Positions 5,998 to 9,124 of a stretch of DNA of 9,124 bases are shown here, one piece after another. The stretch covers positions 1 through 9,124 of the forward strand of contig JAIYBS010000011.1 in the NCBI GenBank assembly GCA_027488415.1, written 5' to 3'. The notes under the pieces are model-generated. The model had not been told where the DNA came from. It saw nothing but the letters and a program-made list of their open reading frames with translations, and searched no databases. Within the stretch, counting starts at the first letter, position 1. Each line of letters starts with the position of its first letter. The position numbers were made by a program, and so were the translations under genes. The stretch comes from Planctomycetaceae bacterium. Lineage in GTDB: Bacteria; Planctomycetota; Phycisphaerae; Phycisphaerales; SM1A02.

Positions 5998-8523
5998 TCA
6001 GTGCCCGCACACCCCCCACTGCATCAGCAGAAGCCCCAGGTCCATGCCGTCGACGGCGCCATCGCGGTTGAGATCGCCGCCGAGCGACGGACCGACCTGG
6101 CCCCACTGCATCAGCAGGATCCCGAGATCGCTTCCGTCAACGAATCCGTCCGCCACGATGTCGCCGACGCACCGGCACGAATCCGGAACCCCGTCGAGGT
6201 CCTGGTCGAGCGTCGGGTCGGCCGCGATGGCGCACGAATCGATCCGACCGTCGCCGTCGCAGTCGGCGGGTTCGTTCGCGACGATGAATGCCGCCTCGAA
6301 GGAACGCAGCGGCACGCGGCAATCCGCCGAACGCCCCGACGAGCCGATCGCCGGCAACGTGTCGCCGTTCGGAAGCGGCAGCTCGGGGTGGTCGAACGGC
6401 GCACGCTCGTCGCGCACGCGCTCGTCGGTGAGCGTCTTCATGAAGGCGACCACCGCATCGATGTCGGACTCCGAGAGGTGCAGCGCGAACATCTCCGGCG
6501 AGAGGTTGAGCAGGTTCGCCTCGTGGAAGTCGCCGCCGCGGTTGTAGAACTCCATCACCTGGCGGAGCGTGGCCTGGCCGCCGTTGTGGAGATACGGGCC
6601 GGTGAGCTCGACGTTGCGCAGCGAGGGCGTCTTGAATGCGCCGTCCATCTGGGCGTGGATGTTCGTCGGCACGAAGGGAAGCGCGGTCGGCGCGTCGGGC
6701 ACTGCGAGCCCCTGCTGGACGCGCCGCGCGTACGACAGCGGGATCCCGCCCGCCTGCGTGCCGCCGGCACCGACGTCCTCGAGCGTGGGACGCACGCCGA
6801 TGTTGTAGTAGCCGAGGTCGTACGCCCCGGACGCGACGACCTGCGTGGTGGCGCGCACGATGCCGTTCACCTTGACCTGGTAGAGGCCCTCGCGGAATCC
6901 CTGGATGCGGACCACCATCGAGGTGCCGCACGAGCCGTTCGGCAGCACGCGTCGCCTGACGATCGTGGAGAAGAGGGCCTCCCGCCCCTGGACCGGCGCG
7001 GCCTCGCTCCGCGCGACATCCGTGGGACAGCCGAGGGCGGTGACGTTCGGAAGCGTGACGGAGGTCTGGAAGGGCGATTCGTCCCCGCCGGGAGCACCAG
7101 CTTCGGCATCCGGCGGAAGGATGCGGAAGAGCTCGACGAGCGCGTCGTCGAGCGAGAAGTTCAGCGGCAGCGCGGACGGGATCCCCGCGAGCGGGTGATT
7201 CGTGAAGGTCACCTGGGCAACCTGCGCGGACGCGGCCGAGGGCATCAGCTCGACGGCGACGAGGTCGGCGTCGAGCAGCGCGGTCCAGGTGGCGCTCGAG
7301 AACGCCGAGCTCGCATGGCACGCGACGCAGTTGCCGACGGGCACTCCGGTGAGGGTGCCCGGATTCACGAAGATGTCGAGCCCCCGTCGCTCCTGCGCGG
7401 TCAGCAGCCCGGCTGCATCGCCTCCGGCCGGCCCGCCCGCGGCGATCCAGCGGTCGTACCGCGAGTCGTCGGAGACGAGCGTGCTCTCGTACATCTGGAT
7501 CGCGATGCCGAAGATGAGGCTGAAGTTCGCCTCCACCTGCGGCGTCCCGTCCGGCGTCGGGTGGTTCGTTCGCCACTCGGGCCAGAACGCGACGTTGACG
7601 AGGTCGCGGTAGGTGCCCGAGAGGCCGATGCCGTCGGCCATGGCGAGCCGCCCGAGCACGGAGTCGCCGCGCGAGACGCGCTGCGTCGCCAACGGGCGTC
7701 GGTCAAGCAGGCGGCGCGCGAGCGTCGGGAACGTTCGTCCGCCGCAGCTCATCTCCACCGGACTGAGCACCGGGCCGACCGCCTGCGACGCGAGCGAGGA
7801 GCTCGTCAGCGTCACGGGAACGGCCTCGAGCTGGCTCGTCCCGTAGATCTGGCGCCAGACACGCGCGGACGGGTCGAGCGGCCCGAGTCCGTTCACGCCG
7901 TTGAACCACGCGTTCGCCCTGCCGTCCCAGAAGTTCCGGACATTGAGGACGGCGTTGATCACCGACGGCGGATTGCGCGCCGTCACCTGGCGAACGTTGC
8001 CGGCGCCGTCGTGGAACACGGGGTCGGGCACGTCGTCGCAGAGCTCGACGAGGTTGCCCGAGACGAGTTCCCGGTGGACTCGCTTCAGGACGCCCTGCGA
8101 GCCGGCGACGTCGTCGATGTCGCGCAGACGCGCGCTGAAGCGCGACGTGGGGTCGGCGAACACGGTGGTCGGGAAGAACTCGGATCCCTTCGCGGCGCCC
8201 GGAAGGATGCCCGCGTCGAAGGTGCCGTTGGCGCCCGGATGCACCACGTTGGTGCGACGCGGGTCGACGCCTGCGTGTCCGTGGCACGAGGCGCAGGCCG
8301 TCTGTCCGTCGCTACCGACGGCGATGTCCCAGAAGAGCGCCTTGCCCAGCGCGATCGCCGCCTGAGGATCACGCACGTACTCGCGGATGGTGGGCGGCTC
8401 GGGAACCGGCTGCCCACGGAGGCTCGGCGGGTAGGTGGGGACCTGCGCCTCCGCGCTCCCCGACGCGAGGACGAGGAGCGCGGAGCAGACGGCCAAGGGG
8501 ACGACGATTCGCGGACGGAGCAC
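5998..8523 (-). CDS. Di-haem cytochrome c peroxidase/MauG-family protein with C-terminal dockerin-like repeats
   Basis: 841 residues, GTG start at 8523. Residues 1-26 are a Sec signal peptide (cleavage after AEA), so the protein acts outside the cytoplasm. Two c-type haem sites are visible: CASCH (77-81), preceded by the family-typical LGKALFWD, and CVACH (399-403). The family's C-terminal signature follows: KTPSLRNV (631-638), GPYLHNGG (His646) and VMEFYNRGG with Met657. These proteins use haem pairs to reduce peroxide or oxidise a partner protein or small molecule; the substrate cannot be told here. The gap of 322 residues between haem sites and the overall length exceed the usual 320-480-residue enzymes. 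Residues about 754-785 form a Cys/Asp-rich calcium-type segment (DCDGDGRIDSC...DLDGVPDSC), and 786-841 two dockerin-like repeats ending MQWG. It may be co-transcribed with the gene at 8601-9124, 77 nt upstream; no terminator is seen between them. Confidence 0.93.
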   Translation of the reverse strand: MLRPRIVVPLAVCSALLVLASGSAEAQVPTYPPSLRGQPVPEPPTIREYVRDPQAAIALGKALFWDIAVGSDGQTACASCHGHAGVDPRRTNVVHPGANGTFDAGILPGAAKGSEFFPTTVFADPTSRFSARLRDIDDVAGSQGVLKRVHRELVSGNLVELCDDVPDPVFHDGAGNVRQVTARNPPSVINAVLNVRNFWDGRANAWFNGVNGLGPLDPSARVWRQIYGTSQLEAVPVTLTSSSLASQAVGPVLSPVEMSCGGRTFPTLARRLLDRRPLATQRVSRGDSVLGRLAMADGIGLSGTYRDLVNVAFWPEWRTNHPTPDGTPQVEANFSLIFGIAIQMYESTLVSDDSRYDRWIAAGGPAGGDAAGLLTAQERRGLDIFVNPGTLTGVPVGNCVACHASSAFSSATWTALLDADLVAVELMPSAASAQVAQVTFTNHPLAGIPSALPLNFSLDDALVELFRILPPDAEAGAPGGDESPFQTSVTLPNVTALGCPTDVARSEAAPVQGREALFSTIVRRRVLPNGSCGTSMVVRIQGFREGLYQVKVNGIVRATTQVVASGAYDLGYYNIGVRPTLEDVGAGGTQAGGIPLSYARRVQQGLAVPDAPTALPFVPTNIHAQMDGAFKTPSLRNVELTGPYLHNGGQATLRQVMEFYNRGGDFHEANLLNLSPEMFALHLSESDIDAVVAFMKTLTDERVRDERAPFDHPELPLPNGDTLPAIGSSGRSADCRVPLRSFEAAFIVANEPADCDGDGRIDSCAIAADPTLDQDLDGVPDSCRCVGDIVADGFVDGSDLGILLMQWGQVGPSLGGDLNRDGAVDGMDLGLLLMQWGVCGH
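6001..6165 (-). other. Dockerin-like (EF-hand type) repeat pair of the cytochrome
   Basis: Encodes residues about 787-841. Repeat 1 has the loop DIVADGFVDGSD and repeat 2 DLNRDGAVDGMD; each is followed by LG(I/L)LLMQWG. Repeat 2 has all the calcium-loop acids (D1, N3, D5, D9, D12); repeat 1 has Val at position 3 and may bind calcium less well. The duplication is also visible in DNA: the 17-mer CCCCACTGCATCAGCAG occurs at 6014-6030 and 6101-6117, 87 nt (29 codons) apart. Such tails are common on secreted planctomycete proteins and need not imply a cellulosome. Confidence 0.75.
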
Positions 8524-8529
8524 TGGTCA

Positions 8530-8534
8530 CCTCT
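8530..8534 (-). promoter_or_regulatory. Ribosome binding site that sets the GTG start of the cytochrome gene
   Basis: AGAGG on the minus strand, 6 nt before the GTG at 8523. No ATG gives a complete signal peptide in this frame, so the GTG with this site is the best start. Confidence 0.65.
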
Positions 8535-8600
8535 GAACAACTGAGTGGTGGAAGAGCCGACAGCGAACCGCCGTCCCCGTGAACTGCCGAAGCGCCGCGT

Positions 8601-9124
8601 TCAGCGCCGTCGCCGGGGCGAGACCAGGCCGATGACGCCGAGCAGCGCGAGCGCACCCGGCGCGGGAACGACCTGCAGCGTGAAGGTCTGCTGATCAGCG
8701 GATCCGTCCGCGCGGGCAATCGTAGCCCCCATCTTCCAGTCGAGGCTGAGCTCGGTCATGTAGAGCTGGGCCACCATCATGCCCCACGTGCCCGCGGCCG
8801 CCGCGGCGTTCGAGCTCGCGACTCGGTTGGTGAGCGACGCAAGGCTCTCGGCCTGCGCGGAGGCGCCGGCAAGGTAGAAGCCCGCCGTCTCCGGCACGGA
8901 CGCGGTGTTGGGATTCACGAAGCTCGCGTGGCCGAACGCGCCCGAACGGACGCTGAAGCTGTTGGCGGTCTTCCGCACGTTGTTCGGGTCGGTGTACGAG
9001 ACGTTCCAGGCGGGGTCGCCGATGGTCGCGCTGTCGGCGTACCACGCCGTGCCGTCGGTGTACGAACTGACGGTGAGGAAGCTGTCGAGCGTGTCCCAGC
9101 TCTGAAAGGCTTCGGCGGCGAACA
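8601..9124 (-). CDS. Secreted PEP-CTERM-like sorting protein, N-terminus cut by window edge
   Basis: The last 173 residues are visible; the frame is open through the right edge (FAAEAFQSWDTLDSFLTVSS onward), so the internal GTG at 8978 is not the real start. I do not recognise the main domain. It is rich in Ala, Ser, Thr and Asn, has no Cys, and shows beta-like stretches with aromatic residues (YTDGTAWYADSATIGDPAWN; GTWGMMVAQLYMTELSLDWK), in keeping with an extracellular protein. The last 22 residues begin VPAPGALALL, continue with a hydrophobic run and end SPRRRR, a planctomycete PEP-CTERM-like sorting tail nearly the same as that of the protein at 4867-5682. The main domains of the two proteins show no obvious likeness. 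The gene ends 77 nt before the cytochrome gene and may share its transcript. Confidence 0.82.
   Translation of the reverse strand, partial: FAAEAFQSWDTLDSFLTVSSYTDGTAWYADSATIGDPAWNVSYTDPNNVRKTANSFSVRSGAFGHASFVNPNTASVPETAGFYLAGASAQAESLASLTNRVASSNAAAAAGTWGMMVAQLYMTELSLDWKMGATIARADGSADQQTFTLQVVPAPGALALLGVIGLVSPRRRR
8604..8669 (-). other. C-terminal PEP-CTERM-like sorting signal (VPAPG type)
   Basis: Encodes VPAPGALALL, then GVIGLVS and PRRRR before the stop. The first ten residues are identical to those of the signal at 4870-4935. Confidence 0.75.

Noticed and set aside
6001..8544. A long plus-strand open frame (about 850 codons) opposite the cytochrome gene
   Set aside because: The composition is again biased to Arg, Glu, Val and Asp without domains; the opposite strand encodes two CxxCH haem sites and a signal peptide.
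8601..8978. A complete 125-codon gene starting at the GTG at 8978
   Set aside because: The same frame stays open through the right window edge with matching composition, and there is no signal peptide after 8978, so it is the end of a longer gene.
1..9124. CRISPR arrays, tRNA or rRNA genes, insertion sequences, prophage
   Set aside because: Reading through the window showed no regularly spaced repeats, no tRNA-like cloverleaf, no transposase or integrase motifs and no terminal inverted repeats with target duplications.

Overview
The window looks like chromosomal DNA of a GC-rich planctomycete, most likely of the class Phycisphaerae. This is inferred from three traits: C-terminal sorting tails of the form VPAPGALALL...RRRR on two secreted proteins; a cytochrome ending in a Cys/Asp-rich 'DGDGRIDSC' segment followed by two dockerin-like repeats (DLNRDGAVDGMDLG...QWG); and a dense set of secreted proteins of unknown function. 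No rRNA, tRNA, transposase or CRISPR array is visible.

All six recognisable genes lie on the minus strand, so transcription runs from the right end to the left end. In that order: (i) 8601-9124, the 3' part of a secreted protein with a PEP-CTERM-like tail; (ii) 5998-8523, an 841-residue di-haem cytochrome c peroxidase/MauG-family protein with a GTG start and a C-terminal dockerin-like pair, followed by a strong hairpin terminator at 5926-5965; (iii) a 315-nt intergenic region with a candidate promoter and a structured leader, then a 271-residue secreted protein with a PEP-CTERM-like tail (4867-5682), followed by a terminator at 4793-4821; (iv) a 431-residue secreted protein of unknown function (3324-4619), followed by a terminator at 3254-3283; (v) an ABC exporter subunit with fused membrane and nucleotide-binding domains (1044-3215), overlapping by 8 nt (vi) a HlyD-type membrane fusion protein that runs off the left end (1-1051).

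Genes (v) and (vi) form an operon that probably encodes the inner-membrane part of a type I-like export machine; an outer-membrane partner or a second ABC subunit may lie beyond position 1. The most unusual point is the nucleotide-binding domain of the ABC protein. Walker A has Thr in place of the invariant Lys, the Q-loop Gln and H-loop His are both Arg, and the signature is LAGRQ, yet the Walker B Asp-Glu pair remains. It may be a catalytically inactive or regulatory subunit.

The second notable point is regulatory. An almost identical 20-bp dyad (18/20 identical) and an identical 11-mer lie upstream of both genes (iii) and (iv), which suggests that these two secreted proteins share a regulator. 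Each of the three terminators closes one unit, so the window holds at least four transcription units. Very long open frames on the plus strand are antisense shadows caused by GC-rich codon use and are not annotated.
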